Part shown: one piece after another, positions 42,222 through 50,727 of the stretch
Layout: each line of letters opens with the position of its first letter
Numbering within the stretch: position 1 is the first letter of the stretch
DNA from: an uncultured Bacteroidales bacterium
GTDB taxonomy: Bacteria; Bacteroidota; Bacteroidia; Bacteroidales; UBA1715
Reading direction: 5' to 3'
DNA: 64,000 nt
Assembly (NCBI GenBank): GCA_937892155.1
Contig: CALAUG010000030.1
Location: 1 to 64,000 of the forward strand
Notes under the pieces: generated by a model
What the model saw: the letters and a program-made list of their open reading frames with translations, nothing else
What the model was told of the DNA's origin: nothing
Database searches by the model: none
Made by a program: the position numbers and the translations under genes

Positions 42222-43748
42222 ATGCGAAGATTTGTACTTCTATTCCTTGCTTGTCTGTTGACGTCTATGGTGTTTTCACAATCAGCGGCGAAATTGTATT
42301 CCTACTACAACAAGCGTGATTATGTGAAATGTGTAGAGAAATGTGATGCTGTGCTTAGTAAAAACTCTGGTTTTTTGGAGGCTTATTACATTAAAGCACT
42401 TGCGTATTTTGAAATGGCACAATCACCATCGGAATACAAAAAGTTTTCCCATAATCCTTTAATGGATTGTTTGAAAAGTTTAAGCATTTTAAGCTCGCAA
42501 GATGAAGACAGGTCGGTTTTAGATGAGCATAGCGATACCTTGGAAATAATCAAGCGGTTTAGCGAAGATAAAGCAAATCGTATTAAAATGAGCAATCGTT
42601 CCGATGCGCAGGCAATTTATAAGAGGTTGTCAAGTATTTTCCAAACGAAAACAGATCCATTAGAATTTGCTCGTATTGATGCGCAAGTTGGTGATTATGA
42701 AAGTTGTATGTCAAAAATCTCAAAATTATATGAGAAAGCTCCAGAGGAGGTCAATTCAACATACGAGAATTATGAAGCATTGACGCAGGGTGCATTGTTA
42801 CTTGCCGAAAATTGGATGTTTCGAGATTTATTTTGGTTGATTGAAAATTATAAGACGAAGTTTTCTGGTAATCCTAAAATTAGCGATAGTTTTAGGAAAG
42901 CTTTGCTGAAAAGCATAGATACTGCCCGTACCGACGATGACAAGACGTTATTTTATGATTTCTCCAAAAAGGGTTTGGAACTTTATCCAAGCGATCAAAT
43001 AGTATATAAACACATTGCAAAGCGTTGGAAGGAATTAATCAATACGCAAACTACTGCATATCGTGCTACAGCAAGCAAAGAACGTACGTGGAAGGATAGT
43101 GTTTTTTTAAGAAATTCGTATAAATACGTGGCAATGGCTCGTGAGATTTTTCCCAAAGACGAGGAATTTGTCAATATGGAAAAGAAATTGAATTATGAAT
43201 TTCATACGTCACCGTTTGCTTCCGAATTAGAAGCATTCAGGAAATATGCGTTGGAAGTTGCCAACGACTGGAGAAGAAGGGGTTGTGAATGTGATACTGG
43301 TGAAGTCATTTGGGTTGCTCCTGCACCAAATATGATTGAATGGGATACTACTCTTGAGCGTCTGGCGAACGAACATGCGCGTGATATGTTTTTTAACAAT
43401 CATTCTGACGATGAAAATTCATCAGGTGAAAATCCTTGGGATAGAATCAATCGAACACGGTACAAGGGAACAAATTACGAAGCGGGTAAAGAAATTCATT
43501 TTGTTCAGGCAATGGATATGGTCTTTTGTGTTAATCATGGATATTCATTGAGTGATGTTGAGGATGAACAGCAAATTAGGACAGTGATAGATTCTGTTTT
43601 TTCTCAGATGATTCACGAACGTCTTTCTACTAAGTGTGTAAAAGTTATGCGTCCCGATATGACTCACATGGCACTGGGAGTGTATGGTGATAAATGGGTA
43701 TTTTGGGCCATTCGGAAATATGATATTATATTAAGAATGAAGAATTGA
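42222..43748 (+). CDS. Secreted protein with TPR-like and CAP (SCP) domains
   Basis: 508 residues. Signal peptide MRRFVLLFLACLLTSMVFSQ, an alpha-helical TPR-like N-terminal part (AKLYSYYNKRDYVKCVEKCD, FLEAYYIKALAYFEMA), then a C-terminal CAP domain (about 345-505). CAP traits are LERLANEHARDMFFNNHSDD with the His, ENPWDRINRTRYKGTNYEAG with the Arg and Glu, and the closing WVFWAIRKYD. CAP proteins in bacteria are secreted and mostly of unknown role (some bind ligands or act as proteases). The frame begins at TTG 42216 but ATG 42222 gives the signal peptide. It overlaps rnhB by one base. Confidence 0.8.
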   Translation: MRRFVLLFLACLLTSMVFSQSAAKLYSYYNKRDYVKCVEKCDAVLSKNSGFLEAYYIKALAYFEMAQSPSEYKKFSHNPLMDCLKSLSILSSQDEDRSVLDEHSDTLEIIKRFSEDKANRIKMSNRSDAQAIYKRLSSIFQTKTDPLEFARIDAQVGDYESCMSKISKLYEKAPEEVNSTYENYEALTQGALLLAENWMFRDLFWLIENYKTKFSGNPKISDSFRKALLKSIDTARTDDDKTLFYDFSKKGLELYPSDQIVYKHIAKRWKELINTQTTAYRATASKERTWKDSVFLRNSYKYVAMAREIFPKDEEFVNMEKKLNYEFHTSPFASELEAFRKYALEVANDWRRRGCECDTGEVIWVAPAPNMIEWDTTLERLANEHARDMFFNNHSDDENSSGENPWDRINRTRYKGTNYEAGKEIHFVQAMDMVFCVNHGYSLSDVEDEQQIRTVIDSVFSQMIHERLSTKCVKVMRPDMTHMALGVYGDKWVFWAIRKYDIILRMKN

Positions 43749-44350
43749 TGTTGCAATCTTTCTTTCAACCAAATTGTATCGAGGCTGGCTGCGATGAAGC
43801 CGGGAGAGGATGTTTAGCTGGTCCCGTTTATGCGGCTGCAGTAATCTTCCCTGCAGATTATCACAATAATGATTTGAATGACTCTAAACAACTGAGTGAC
43901 AAGAAACGGAAATTGCTTCGTGAGCAGATTAAACATGATGCACTGGCGTGGGCTGTGGGAATCGTTGATAACCATGAGATAGATACGATAAATATTTTAA
44001 ATGCATCAATTTTAGCAATGCACCGTGCATTGGATCAATTATCTATTACGCCCGAACATATTATAGTTGATGGAAATAAATTTAAAAAATATAAAAATAT
44101 TTCTCACGATTGTGTAGTAAAAGGTGATGGGAAATATCTTTCCATTGCCGCTGCGTCAATACTTGCCAAGACTTATCGCGATGATTTTATGGATGAATTG
44201 CATTCACAATTTCCAATGTATGATTGGATTTCTAACAAAGGTTATCCTACTCTAAAGCATAAACTTGCAATTGCAGAATATGGGAGCACCGATTACCACA
44301 GAAAAACGTTTAATTGCGAGATATCGAAGCAGCTTAGTTTTAACTTTTAG
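43748..44350 (+). CDS. rnhB: Ribonuclease HII
   Basis: 200 residues. Cleaves RNA in RNA-DNA hybrids, including single ribonucleotides in DNA. The active-site block is CIEAGCDEAGRGCLAGPVYA with the Asp-Glu pair, VDGNKFKK contains the third carboxylate region, and KGDGKYLSIAAASILAKTYRD the fourth. The start is ATG 43748, which shares its A with the stop of the CAP-domain gene (TGATG); a TTG at 43745 is less likely. Complete. Confidence 0.95.
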   Translation: MLQSFFQPNCIEAGCDEAGRGCLAGPVYAAAVIFPADYHNNDLNDSKQLSDKKRKLLREQIKHDALAWAVGIVDNHEIDTINILNASILAMHRALDQLSITPEHIIVDGNKFKKYKNISHDCVVKGDGKYLSIAAASILAKTYRDDFMDELHSQFPMYDWISNKGYPTLKHKLAIAEYGSTDYHRKTFNCEISKQLSFNF

Positions 44351-44567
44351 AGCAAATAGGTATATTATTTTTACTTTTTTATAGATTATTTTCTAAAATC
44401 TATAAACAAACAATAATCAAACATAAACATTCCTTAAAACCAATAGTGGCAAGTTATTTAGACTATATTTTTCGCTTGCTTTTGTCAAAAAAATGCCACA
44501 TCTTTGCACCGTTTTAAAAGTAAGGTAACCCCACATGCCACTTTAAATATAAAAGAATAATACGGAA
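44351..44567 (+). promoter_or_regulatory. Upstream region of the HTH gene with TGCCAC repeats
   Basis: 217 nt with no gene. A possible promoter is CTTG (44475-44478), 20-nt spacer, CATCTTTG (44499-44506). AGTGGCA at 44445-44451 is the exact reverse complement of TGCCACT at 44536-44542, and a further TGCCAC lies at 44494-44499 inside the promoter. The three sites could be operator half-sites for the HTH protein, or chance. Confidence 0.4.
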
Positions 44568-44864
44568 ATGAAAGAAGAATGTATAGACAATAATGTTTCG
44601 TTAAGATTATGTGAAGAAATTCGCAGTCTCAAAAAAGAGATAGAAGAGATTCGCAATTTTTTTCAAGAATCTGGTGATTTAAAAACCAAGAAAGAAGAGT
44701 GGATGCCAATAGAATCCTTACTTGTATATTTACCCAATAAGCCAACAAAGGCAACGGTTTATGGTTGGGTGTCCCATGGAAAAATTCCATATCATCATTG
44801 TGGGAAACGTTTAGTTTTTTCCCAATCCGAAATTGATACGTGGATATCTCAACAAAATATTTAA
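44568..44864 (+). CDS. Small HTH (excisionase/MerR-like) DNA-binding protein
   Basis: 98 residues. N-terminal coiled coil (CEEIRSLKKEIEEIRNFFQE), then a winged-helix HTH_17-type domain: WMPIESLLVYLPNKPTKATV, YGWVSHGKIPYHHCGKRLVF and SQSEIDTWI. This is typical of excisionase-like proteins of Bacteroidota, where they usually sit beside integrases or mobile elements. No integrase or other mobile gene is visible here, so it is an orphan. A strong terminator follows at 44967. It may regulate its own promoter. Confidence 0.8.
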   Translation: MKEECIDNNVSLRLCEEIRSLKKEIEEIRNFFQESGDLKTKKEEWMPIESLLVYLPNKPTKATVYGWVSHGKIPYHHCGKRLVFSQSEIDTWISQQNI

Positions 44865-44887
44865 TTAATTCGAGCCATCACTTTTTG

Positions 44888-44914
44888 CTACGACCGATTT
44901 TTAATCAATCGTAG
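44888..44914 (+). repeat. Imperfect hairpin downstream of the HTH gene
   Basis: CTACGA (44888-44893) pairs with TCGTAG (44909-44914), and inside it GATT pairs with AATC, with a CC/AA internal mismatch and loop TTT. No T run follows directly, so it is not a typical terminator; it might protect the transcript 3' end or bind a protein. Confidence 0.4.
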
Positions 44915-44966
44915 TGGATATATATGTTTTTGGCAGGACTATATTAAACCAATCATTTATGCCAGC

Positions 44967-45004
44967 CATAGCCCTTCATTGAAAGACTGAAGGGCTATGT
45001 TTTT
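44967..45004 (+). terminator. Strong Rho-independent terminator
   Basis: Perfect 12-bp stem CATAGCCCTTCA (44967-44978) with TGAAGGGCTATG (44988-44999), 9-nt loop, then five T. It ends the HTH-gene transcript and separates it from the convergent GH8 gene stopping at 45012. Confidence 0.88.
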
Positions 45005-45011
45005 ACTATTT

Positions 45012-47744
45012 TTATTGTAAGAGAAGAATTTCAGTTTTTTGATTGCCGTCAAAAAATTTGACCTGAATAAAATATAGACCTCTTGGCAATTGTGTTACAT
45101 CAATTTGTGCCTCATTTTGATTAATAATAAACGTACTTGAGACGCTGGTTGTGTTGTACAGATGAATTAGAGAAATTTTTTCGTTAGCAGTAATGTTAAG
45201 ATAGTTTACACAAGGATTTGGATAGATTTGTGTGTAAATGGTATTATCTTGTATTGCTGTCTTAATTTTAGATCTGGTAAATTTCTTTACAGCAGCATTA
45301 AGGGTTGTTATTGCTTCGGAGATTTCAGTTATGGTTAGTTTATCTGTTTCATATTTGTTTTGTGCTTCGGCAATAGCTAATTCTAATACGTCTTTTGATT
45401 CTTGAGTATATTCACCTTTTTTAGTGCCTATAGTTGCGCTATTCATTGTAGTGAGAGCCGAAATAATAGCTTTTTCTAATGAATATTTATCGCCGAATGC
45501 AGACGCTTGGAACATTTCAATTGCAGTTGCAAATTCAGTATATGCTTCCGTAATTGTTTCTCTGTCAACTTTTGGATCCATATAGATTACAGAAACTTTT
45601 TCCAGCGCTTGTTGTAGCTCATCTATAGATTCTTGTTTGTATTTGTCTGTTGTAGCTTTGGCTAACAATAAATTAGCTTTAATCAATGCCATTTCCAATT
45701 CTGCCTTGTCAGTGTCAGCAGGTTTTATCTCGCGTCCTATAAGGGTTATCTCATCCAGCCAGAACTCTCCAGAACCTGTGGCTTCTTTCCATTGCAAACC
45801 TGTAACTTCTGTTACATAACCCGATGTTACGAAATCGCTGGCAATATCTTCCCAATCAAGCGTAATAAGAGTCCAATTTTCGTGAGCTTCAATATCATGC
45901 GTTTGATATGAATAATTTGCGTTTTTCTTTGTTATACTTTTGGCTTCCAATATACACGCATCACCTTTATGATAGAAACTTATTCCTGTTGAGCCTGAAC
46001 AATCGAGAGGATTTTCGCCTCCAAGTATGTTGAATCCTACACCTACATAGCTTTTAACGCCGTTATAAGTGAATTTTATTGCTGCATTAGTCTCGTTTGC
46101 TCCACCAGGTTCTATGGCATAAGATTGTTCAGAACCATCAGAATATGAATACCAGTTTCCGCCTAAAAGAGTGCCATATCCCGATTCACAGTCTGCGAGC
46201 ATTGTACTGCCTCCCGACACATATACTTGATTTGCGACGGGATATTTTGAGATTGGTGCTAAGATTCCACCTTTTTCACCTTCTATAGTGCCATTGTAGG
46301 AAAGAACTACATTGGTAGTTGGTTCTATTGTCAAATTATTCAATGTCAGCGATATTGTAGCTCCTTCAACCGACATAGATGTGAATGCTTCGGTTTGCTC
46401 CTCGCCATTTAAAAATAATGTAAATCCACTGAAGTCATTATTTTCTACTAATGTTTTTGTTGCAGTAAGGGTAATGCTTTTCCCATCAGTGAAAATGTCA
46501 CTTACTACAGGATTTACTACTTTCTGTGGCGCACATCCTTCCAATGCGAAGAAGTTAGCGGCATTACCAGAAGTAATAATTAAATAAATTATTTGTAGTG
46601 TAGGTGAATAATATGGATCCTCTATTAGTTCAAGAAGATCTTTATGATAAATATCTAAATAAATTTGTTTTGTGGGGTCGGTTGCAAGAGCGCAGGCAAA
46701 ACTTCCTGAAAATGCAGCACTTCCTCCATTGCCTGCATATACTAAATCTTCGTAGGTCTCGCCGGTTAGATTTTTGTATGCTCCAGCTTTTGCTGTATTT
46801 TCTAAAATGTTTTTTGTCTCCATCATTTCAAACGTGTTTTGTAGCATATTTTTGCTACTCTCACTGCCAAACCAAAGATAATCCCAGGCAACACGCCAAG
46901 GTGTTCTGCAGGCATCCCATCCAAATACCATAGAAGTCGTGTCATACGATTTTCTGTCTGCGGGTGTGCCATCCCAGTTGCTCCAATTCGGCCACAATCC
47001 ATTTCGTTGAGATTTTTCTAGAAATGTATGGCAATCGTTGTAAACTGTTTCCCAATCGTTTTTTGTTGCAAAATCAAAATATTCTTGTGTTTCTTTAAAA
47101 ATTCCAACAGATGCAATTGTGAAATAACATGAGTTTGCTGTACTATTCCAACTGTCACCAGGGTTGAAGACTTTTAGATCTTTACCATTTACAGTGTGAA
47201 TTCCAACTTCTTTTTTATAAATGTTATTTAAAATAATTTCTGCTTCTTCTGCATAGGCAAAATTAGAAGAATATCCCCATTGTTTTGCTGCAAGGCAAAG
47301 AGCCAATGCCACGTCAAGATCGGCATCGGTTGCAGCGTTATATGAATTAACTTTGTCAAATCCTTCTATTTTCCAGTTCATTAGCCCATTCCCGTCACTC
47401 CATTTTTTATAATAAGAGTATAGTTTGTCAAATTTGCTTTGGCAAAATTTGTTTGTTTCGTTGGACATAAAAACATATATCAACATTCCATATCCTATAC
47501 CTTCGGAAACAGTATATCTGGCATCATCAAATCGAATTCTTCCATATTGGTAGTCTGTACTTTCGAGATACATTGTGTTATCCCACGATGTAAACATTTT
47601 CTGAATTTTCTCGTTGTTTGCTTCTGTCGCCATCGTGCCATACGGGTAACTATAACCTGTTTCGTTCATAGGGAATGGATATTGTTGACCGAAACAAATT
47701 GTTGCAATTGTTATTCCAAGGAAGATGATAATAAATCTTTTCAT
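45012..47744 (-). CDS. Secreted GH8 glycosidase with FIVAR repeats and T9SS sorting domain (copy 1)
   Basis: 910 residues. Signal peptide MKRFIIIFLGITIATICFGQ; GH8 catalytic domain about 22-385 with the proton-donor Glu81 in VSEGIGYG, the Asp140 and Asp144 in ATDADLDVA, and WDACRTPWRVAWDYLW. An Ig-like domain follows (to about 490), then a jelly-roll carbohydrate-binding-like domain (TGISFYHKGDACILEAKSI), two FIVAR-type helical repeats and a C-terminal Por/T9SS sorting domain (YPNPCVNYLNITANEKI to LPRGLYFIQV). GH8 enzymes cut beta-1,4-glucan, xylan, mixed-linkage glucan or chitosan; which one is not clear. Paralogue of the next gene. Confidence 0.88.
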   Translation of the reverse strand: MKRFIIIFLGITIATICFGQQYPFPMNETGYSYPYGTMATEANNEKIQKMFTSWDNTMYLESTDYQYGRIRFDDARYTVSEGIGYGMLIYVFMSNETNKFCQSKFDKLYSYYKKWSDGNGLMNWKIEGFDKVNSYNAATDADLDVALALCLAAKQWGYSSNFAYAEEAEIILNNIYKKEVGIHTVNGKDLKVFNPGDSWNSTANSCYFTIASVGIFKETQEYFDFATKNDWETVYNDCHTFLEKSQRNGLWPNWSNWDGTPADRKSYDTTSMVFGWDACRTPWRVAWDYLWFGSESSKNMLQNTFEMMETKNILENTAKAGAYKNLTGETYEDLVYAGNGGSAAFSGSFACALATDPTKQIYLDIYHKDLLELIEDPYYSPTLQIIYLIITSGNAANFFALEGCAPQKVVNPVVSDIFTDGKSITLTATKTLVENNDFSGFTLFLNGEEQTEAFTSMSVEGATISLTLNNLTIEPTTNVVLSYNGTIEGEKGGILAPISKYPVANQVYVSGGSTMLADCESGYGTLLGGNWYSYSDGSEQSYAIEPGGANETNAAIKFTYNGVKSYVGVGFNILGGENPLDCSGSTGISFYHKGDACILEAKSITKKNANYSYQTHDIEAHENWTLITLDWEDIASDFVTSGYVTEVTGLQWKEATGSGEFWLDEITLIGREIKPADTDKAELEMALIKANLLLAKATTDKYKQESIDELQQALEKVSVIYMDPKVDRETITEAYTEFATAIEMFQASAFGDKYSLEKAIISALTTMNSATIGTKKGEYTQESKDVLELAIAEAQNKYETDKLTITEISEAITTLNAAVKKFTRSKIKTAIQDNTIYTQIYPNPCVNYLNITANEKISLIHLYNTTSVSSTFIINQNEAQIDVTQLPRGLYFIQVKFFDGNQKTEILLLQ

Positions 47745-47793
47745 TTTTATTGTTTTTGTTGTCGCAAGTTAATGATAATGTTGCATTATACTA

Positions 47794-47828
47794 CAAAAAA
47801 ATAGAGATATCTATTAGATATCTCTATT
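47794..47828 (-). terminator. Terminator between the two GH8 genes
   Basis: Perfect 13-bp arms AATAGAGATATCT (47800-47812) and AGATATCTCTATT (47816-47828) around ATT; on the minus strand seven T follow. It ends the upstream GH8 transcript (stop at 47859), so the second gene needs its own promoter. Confidence 0.85.
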
Positions 47829-47858
47829 AAAATCTAGTGGTTGTATTTGCTAGTTCCT

Positions 47859-50645
47859 TTATTTTTTTATGAAATTAGCAGTAGTTATTGTGTTGTCTGC
47901 AAATAGAATTTGTACTGTGTAGAATCCATTTGCTAAATTGACAACATTTAATTGAATATTTGATTGTCCTCCGTCAAAAATAGTTTTGATACCATTGACA
48001 GCAATAATTTTAATGGAAGTAATTTCTTTGTTTGCTTCAATATTCAATACGTTACTACAAGGATTTGGATATACAGTCAAAGCGTATTCAACATCGTCAA
48101 TAGCTGTTTCAGTAACTTTTGATGCCATATAGTTGTTATATGCAGTTTTCAATGCACTGATTTGTGCAGATACGCTTGATGCCGAAGCTGAAGCGTTGTT
48201 ATATACACTATTTGCACTACTTATTGCGGATTCCAATTTTGTTCTCATAGTTGGAGAATATTGTCCAACATTTGTTCCTGCTGTTGTCGTGTTGTAAATG
48301 TTGGTTGCCATATCAATAAGAGTTTTTAATTCTGATTTGTCAACATCTGGATATGCAGACGCTTTGAATGTTGCAATAGCTTTTGTTAATGTTGTCGTAG
48401 CATCATCAATTGTTTTTTGCGTTGCTTTTGTATCGTCACGTACCGTTGTTGCTGTTGTTATTGCCTTAGAGAATGTTGTGATAGCACTTGAAGGGTATTT
48501 ATCGGTAGTTGCACTCTTATACAAGTTGTTAGCTGTAGTTATGGCAGCTTCAAGTGCGGAAAGGTCGACAGTTTCAGGAGTTATTGTCTTACCAAGAAGA
48601 GTAACTTCGTCAATCCAAACGGTACAACTGGCACCGCTCGAACCTTGGAATTGCCATTGAACGCCAAAAATCTCTGATTCATCAAAATTAACGTATGCGC
48701 CCCAATCTTCTTGTTTTAAATCATCCCATTTCACTGTGACGAGAGTCCAATTTGTATGAGACCCTACAGGATAACTATGATAGCAGTAATCCTCAACTGA
48801 AGAGATTTTTACAGAGAGATTCACAGCATCACCTTTATGGTAGAATGAAATACCTGTAGAGCCAGAAAGGTCGTACGGATCTTCATTTTCGGTTAAGTTA
48901 AATCCCATACCTACAAAAGGATATTGGTATCCAGTTTTCAATGTACCTGTCATTTTTGCCGCATAACTTGTTCCGTTTGCGCCACCCGAGGTCATTGTAA
49001 AATCACTTCCCACAGTTGGTGTTACAGTTGATTTTCCACCATTGTCTTTGTCGTTAAATGTGTACCAAGCACCGCCTGTAAGTACAGTTGGTTCGTTACA
49101 ATCAGACAAAATTGTATTTCCGCCCGGAACATTGTTTTTAACACTCATTTTTGTGAATTTATCCAATGCTGCATTTTCAGTACTTGTTAAATTTGTTCCG
49201 CTATAAGATAGTGAAATTGCATCGCCTGATTTAAGTGAAACATTGTTTAATGTCAACGTGATGGTTTTTCCCGACACGCTGATAGATTTAAATGCGCTCG
49301 ATTTTTGAGAGCCATTCACAAAAAGGGTAAAACCACTATAGTTTGAAGACGAGTTCATCGATTTAGAGCACGTCAACGTTATTTTTGAGCCATCTGTTTC
49401 GGCTGCAGTCACTTTAGGATTTACTGGCGTTGTTCCACCTTCACAATCGTAGAAATTTGCTGCATTACCAGAGAGTAGCAACATATAAAGAACTTGCAAT
49501 GTTTGTGCATAATAGGCACTACCATTTGTGTATTTAATGTTATTGTAGTATGTGTCCAAATTTGACTGATAACTACTGTTTGTCATGAATGCTCCAGCTA
49601 TACTACCAGTCCACGATACGTTTCCTGCATATTGAGAGGTATAGATAGAGGAATATCCGCTTCCTCCCAGTCCTTTCATAAATCCCACTTCAGATGGTGC
49701 ACTTTCCCAACTCTTTGCTTTAAGAAGTGCAATAGTGTTAGATAGCATACTTTTACTGCTACTATTACCATACCATACATAATCCCATGCAATACGCCAA
49801 GGAACACGGCAGGCATCCCAACCAAAATAATCTGCTTCGCCATCATTGTTTGTTCCTAAGTTTCCACTCCATGAAGACCAGTTTGGCCATACTCCATTCT
49901 TTTGAGAAATTTCCAAATAATGGTGTGCATCGTCATATACGGTTCCCCAATCCTTCGTGTGAGTGCTTGAGAATTTCAATTCTTCTTGAGCCTGTTTAAA
50001 TACACCAACCGATGCAACGGTGAAGTAGCAAGGGTTTCCGTAATTATCCCAACCATCTCCTGGTTTAAAAACTTTAAGGGTTTTATCTTTACAATATTTA
50101 GAAGCAACTTCATATTGATAAATAGCCGCACACATCTTTTCAGCTTCTTCCGCATAATCGTAATTTGTGGAACTTCCCCATTGTTTAGCGGCAAGACAAA
50201 GTGCAAGGGCCACATCTAAGTCGGCATCTGTTGCTCCACCTGAACCAGTTACACTAGAAAAATCACGTACTTTCCAGTTCATAAAACCGTGGTAATTAGC
50301 AAATTCTTGGTAATATGCATACAATTTGTCAAAATGGTCTCGACATTGCGTATTTGTTGAGTTTGCCATATATACGTATATTAGCATTCCGTATGCAATA
50401 CCTTCACTTACTGTATAAGAACCATCATCATATTTTATTCTCGCTAATGTATGGCTTGAATTTTCTGTGTACATTGCATCTTCCCATGCTTGAAATTTTG
50501 ACTGAATGGTTGTATTTGATGGTTTTGAAGCAGAAATACCATAAGGATAGGTATATCCATTTTCATTCATTGGGAATGGGAAATTTTGTCCGAAACAAAG
50601 TGCCGAAAGAATCCAAAAAGCAAAAGATAGTAAATATTTTTTCAT
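47859..50645 (-). CDS. Secreted GH8 glycosidase with FIVAR repeats and T9SS sorting domain (copy 2)
   Basis: About 928 residues. Signal peptide MKKYLLSFAFWILSALCFGQ. The same layout as its neighbour: GH8 (Glu81 in VSEGIAYG, Asp140 and Asp144 in ATDADLDVA at identical positions, WDACRVPWRIAWDYVW), Ig-like domain, jelly-roll carbohydrate-binding-like domain (TGISFYHKGDAVNLSVKISS), two FIVAR-like repeats and a T9SS sorting domain (YPNPCSNVLNIEANKEI to NLANGFYTVQI). The frame is open to 50681, but a perfect -7 box at 50683-50690 puts the start of transcription near 50676 and supports ATG 50645. Probable tandem duplication. Confidence 0.88.
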   Translation of the reverse strand: MKKYLLSFAFWILSALCFGQNFPFPMNENGYTYPYGISASKPSNTTIQSKFQAWEDAMYTENSSHTLARIKYDDGSYTVSEGIAYGMLIYVYMANSTNTQCRDHFDKLYAYYQEFANYHGFMNWKVRDFSSVTGSGGATDADLDVALALCLAAKQWGSSTNYDYAEEAEKMCAAIYQYEVASKYCKDKTLKVFKPGDGWDNYGNPCYFTVASVGVFKQAQEELKFSSTHTKDWGTVYDDAHHYLEISQKNGVWPNWSSWSGNLGTNNDGEADYFGWDACRVPWRIAWDYVWYGNSSSKSMLSNTIALLKAKSWESAPSEVGFMKGLGGSGYSSIYTSQYAGNVSWTGSIAGAFMTNSSYQSNLDTYYNNIKYTNGSAYYAQTLQVLYMLLLSGNAANFYDCEGGTTPVNPKVTAAETDGSKITLTCSKSMNSSSNYSGFTLFVNGSQKSSAFKSISVSGKTITLTLNNVSLKSGDAISLSYSGTNLTSTENAALDKFTKMSVKNNVPGGNTILSDCNEPTVLTGGAWYTFNDKDNGGKSTVTPTVGSDFTMTSGGANGTSYAAKMTGTLKTGYQYPFVGMGFNLTENEDPYDLSGSTGISFYHKGDAVNLSVKISSVEDYCYHSYPVGSHTNWTLVTVKWDDLKQEDWGAYVNFDESEIFGVQWQFQGSSGASCTVWIDEVTLLGKTITPETVDLSALEAAITTANNLYKSATTDKYPSSAITTFSKAITTATTVRDDTKATQKTIDDATTTLTKAIATFKASAYPDVDKSELKTLIDMATNIYNTTTAGTNVGQYSPTMRTKLESAISSANSVYNNASASASSVSAQISALKTAYNNYMASKVTETAIDDVEYALTVYPNPCSNVLNIEANKEITSIKIIAVNGIKTIFDGGQSNIQLNVVNLANGFYTVQILFADNTITTANFIKK

Positions 50646-50682
50646 TAGAATATTTTTATATTGTAATATGTAATTAGACATG

Positions 50683-50713
50683 CAAAGGTAAAAAAACCCT
50701 ATATGTTATCAAT
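50683..50713 (-). promoter_or_regulatory. Promoter of GH8 copy 2
   Basis: Minus strand: ATTG (50710-50713), 19-nt spacer, exact TACCTTTG (50683-50690). The predicted transcript has a leader of about 30 nt to ATG 50645. Confidence 0.7.
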
Positions 50714-50727
50714 AGAAAATTGCGATT

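Noticed and set aside
44568..44864. Mobile element carrying the excisionase-like gene
   Set aside because: No integrase, relaxase, attachment-site repeat or cargo is visible on either side; the gene is flanked by rnhB and a GH8 gene.
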